Shown here one piece after another: positions 61,141 through 64,000 of a stretch of 64,000 nt of DNA. Position 1 is the first letter of the stretch, and each line of letters starts with the position of its first letter. Position numbers and translations under genes: made by a program. The DNA is from Hyperoplus lanceolatus (lineage: Eukaryota; Chordata; Actinopteri; Uranoscopiformes; Ammodytidae): contig CM049410.1 of assembly GCA_026929865.2 (NCBI GenBank), positions 23,342,001-23,406,000 on the forward strand, given 5' to 3'. The notes beneath the pieces were generated by a model. It saw only the letters and a list, made by a program, of their open reading frames with translations, searched no databases and was not told the origin of the DNA.

Positions 61141-61638
61141 CAAAATTCTTGATGTCCTTGATGAACAACCCATCTTCCACCCAAAAGCCCTCACCACCTC
61201 CAACCCTTCCAATGTGTCCTGAGCCGGAATGACATCATCCACTGGACATAGTAGAAAGGTGCTGTCAGAAGCGGGACCTGGCAGTGTGTATATGCAGAAG
61301 ACTTATGCCAGGATTCTTACTATTAATAACCAAAGCATTGAACACAGTACAAGTTATATCTATCTGTGTTCAACCATGGGAGCATTTGGGAAGTTTGAAC
61401 ATGGCTCAAAGCGCTCTTATCCAATTAATATCCAAACTCTGATTCAAACCTGGCTGTATTGTATGGTAGAGAATGATAGGGTCCACACTGAGTCGCCAAA
61501 GCTTTACAACAGGATCTTCACACGCTAAATTCTATACATTTGAGACACATACACACTGATTATTAACAAAAGAGAGCACTCCAAAGCCCTCCAAACTCAA
61601 GAACAGAGCCAAGAACACAGCTCCTGTCAGCTCACCAG

Positions 61639-61645
<7 letters not shown>

Positions 61646-61682
<37 letters not shown>

Positions 61683-61712
61683 ACGCACACGCACACGCAC
61701 ACGCACACACAC
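61646..61712. repeat. (CA)n followed by (CACGCA)n
   Basis: About 12 CA units, then about 6 CACACG hexamers. Confidence 0.9.
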
Positions 61713-64000
61713 TTACTGCTTTCACACAACAATCGAAGTGAACCACACTAGTAATACTATGTTGTCACTGTTGCACACAAGTGAGTCATCACAATTATAC
61801 ACTGAGGAGAAAGGGAACAGGGCTGATCTCGCTGACCCAGGAGGCGAGTTTAAAATGAAAGTACAGCCAGGATGAAACTGTTTTTTTTTCAGTTCTTACT
61901 ACTTCAGTTCTTACTAATGTTTGTAAAAAAAAAATAGTAAACACAAAATTCCCTGTCTCTCTATCATACAGTCTTTGTTCAGCTATAGACAGCTGCCGGA
62001 GATTTTTAAGGTGGAGTGTTTTCTCTAATGTAACTCAGTGCACGAGTTGATATGGTGAATCAATCAAGCCACCTTAAAAAAAAACCTCAAAATGATAACC
62101 GACCATTGTGTTTGTTTTGATCGTCTCTCTAGCATGACATACATGCAAATAATAATCGGATCATGAAGCACTCGCAAATGTCTATATGAATTTCAACTGG
62201 AACATTGAAAACTGAAAATATTTTCCTCACTTCACCCAAAGAAAAAAGTAGTTCTGTTGCATTGTGTTTGATAAGCCTTCACCAATGACCGTGTTGCGCT
62301 TGCTCTTGTATAAAGCCCTGCAGAGCCCATGCATGGACAGACAGGACATCAACTTGGGACTCCTGTCTACTGGAGCGTTTTGCTTTTCATTTAGTGATTT
62401 TATCCGCACAGTTGACACGAATGAGCGAGGGGCAGAACATTTCATAGCCCCAACCTATCCGGAGAAGAATCTCCTGCACAATTTGAAACTAGTTTCATCT
62501 GTGTTGCATAACATTTTGATACTAAGAAACATTCCCTTTGTTCATAAGACATAACTTACATAATGGTACCGCTTTGACCCAGTTACACAGATATTGTAAC
62601 TCATTCAGACAAGAGAACAACATACTGTATTACATCAGATCAATGTACAAAGGTATGTATGTATGCATATCTGAGTGTTCAAAGCCCTACGACACCATGA
62701 TATCAATCCAGTGTTTTTTTTATTATTATACGACTCTGTTTTGCCAATATTCTAACAATTACTGTCACTTAGGTGCACATGTATTGCTTGTGGGACAAAG
62801 GATTATGGCTGTTATGAGATTATTTGGGCGGTCCCATGTGAGGGAACACACATCCCTGATTTTAGAGCTATCCTGCTTTGCACATGGTTAGAAAGAAACC
62901 AGAGGCGCCTAATTATGAATTCAATTAAGGTTTCTCTTATGCAGTGCTTATGAAAGATGTTTTGTAACCTACTTACAGAAAAGCTGGATTTTTTTCAATG
63001 TTTGCTGATATCTGTTCAGCTGGATCTTCATGTACATCTACATTGTTTGTGTGTGCAAGTGCACTGAAATCCGGGTCAAATTCCATGCATGTCCAAGCAT
63101 ACATGGCCAGGCGTAGGAGCTCAGCAATAAATCACATGTAAAACTATGTATCTACTAAATCCAGAAAAAAACTGGACCTGCAGCAGTGCCATGTTGACTT
63201 GAACCTACACTATGAAATTCAATGATTACATCCCATCCTTACTTGCTGATCTGTGTTTTCCACCTCCAAAAGTCCTTATTTGAGCCCTAAAAAAATTCAA
63301 ATGAAAGACTATAACAATTTGTTTAGGGGAAAAGTACTTAAATAATAATTTTACGGTATAAAATCAACACAGAGCTGAGATTAGAGACGGAAATGAATTG
63401 AAAGCAAACTCCTTTTTTGTTTTTCTTATATATTCAACATCGACAAATTTTAAAACGAAATACCTTTTTGGAATATTGAGTATAGGCTATAGCTATAGTT
63501 AGACAAGCAGTCACAATGAAATCCCATCACTAGAAGATTGTTACGATATTATTTATGACATTTTTGTAATAGAAAGAATCACTTTCTCTATGAACTTTTC
63601 AGGAGGCTATTTAAGAAAACAAAAACAATTGTTTTGCTTTGATATAGTCACATGCTGTATTATTATTTTTTGTAAAACCGGAAAGACACCTATTGTTCTC
63701 CTGTCAGGGTTGTTTACAGAAGAGATGGATGAACTGTGCAGATCGCATTAATGAAAATTGTAAACTGTAGGCCTTTGTATGAATACAAATGTGACTGAAA
63801 AGAAGCTAATTAAACAGTGTTTCATTGACAGGCTTCTGATACAGTATTACCAGGTACTTTTAAATACATTTATTTTACTGTCAACCTATGCTGAACGCTG
63901 AGTTGCAGCCACAGTGGAAATTATGCGCACCAAGCTCTCAATAAAGTGAAAGTGTTTTTCTACTGCACTTTGAATAACCTGCGTCTCCGCATACTGTAGC
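61713..64000. other. Gene-free right end of the window
   Basis: No exon, RNA gene or classified repeat was recognised on either strand. The frames at 62264-62554 and 62538-62891 have no recognisable domain and no splice context. An AATAAA on the plus strand at about 63941 could end a transcript, but nothing upstream of it looks coding. Confidence 0.35.

Noticed and set aside
62264-62891. Two plus-strand frames of 96 and 117 aa near the right end
   Set aside because: No domain, no splice signals and ordinary AT-rich composition.

Overview
The window is nuclear DNA of a ray-finned fish, most likely a percomorph teleost. It has compact vertebrate-type genes with GT/AG introns, long dinucleotide microsatellites, many short inverted-repeat DNA transposons (MITEs) and a Tc1/mariner copy of a type common in fish. 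Base composition is AT-rich and there is no prokaryotic-style gene packing.

Five host genes can be spliced from the sequence with every exon junction in frame: a tetraspanin resembling TSPAN4/9 (+, coding 4492-8639, 232 aa); bcl2l12 (-, coding 17252-14375, 353 aa); nosip (+, coding 25536-29746, 300 aa); rcn3 (-, coding 36212 down to one of two alternative last exons, 315 or 316 aa); and abat (-, coding 55873-44493, 500 aa, the same length as the human enzyme). A broken TRIM (RING/B-box/coiled-coil/SPRY) gene lies at 10103-11919 (-). A 3'-end scrap of a second TRIM copy lies at 12165-12348.

Layout: 0-4.4 kb is repeats and probable 5' flank of the tetraspanin; 4.5-9.7 kb tetraspanin; 10-12.4 kb TRIM relics; 14.4-18.4 kb bcl2l12; 18.5-25.2 kb repeats, including a (TA)n tract of about 53 units; 25.2-30 kb nosip; 30-37.6 kb rcn3, convergent with nosip, with a Tc1 insertion in one intron; 37.6-42.6 kb a gene-free, transposon-dense interval with a large imperfect inverted repeat and several CTCF-like motifs; 42.6-55.9 kb abat; 56-64 kb repeats with no gene I can support.

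nosip and rcn3 are also convergent neighbours in human 19q13.33, and BCL2L12 lies in the same human band, so the left 37 kb is an ancient linkage block. Human ABAT is on 16p13, so the 37.6-42.6 kb interval is a junction between two ancestral blocks. The genes do not form one pathway. They are a ubiquitin ligase adaptor (nosip), an ER calcium-binding chaperone (rcn3), a BCL2-family relative, a membrane scaffold and a mitochondrial GABA-degrading enzyme.

The observations most worth following are: (1) two separate 3'-terminal exons of rcn3, both in the correct phase, both completing the sixth EF-hand and both ending HDEL; (2) long sense-strand UG repeats next to five splice sites in nosip, rcn3 and abat; (3) a CTCF-like motif cluster, partly carried in opposite orientations by the arms of a roughly 1.6 kb inverted repeat, at the synteny junction; and (4) several unclassified fold-back repeat families.
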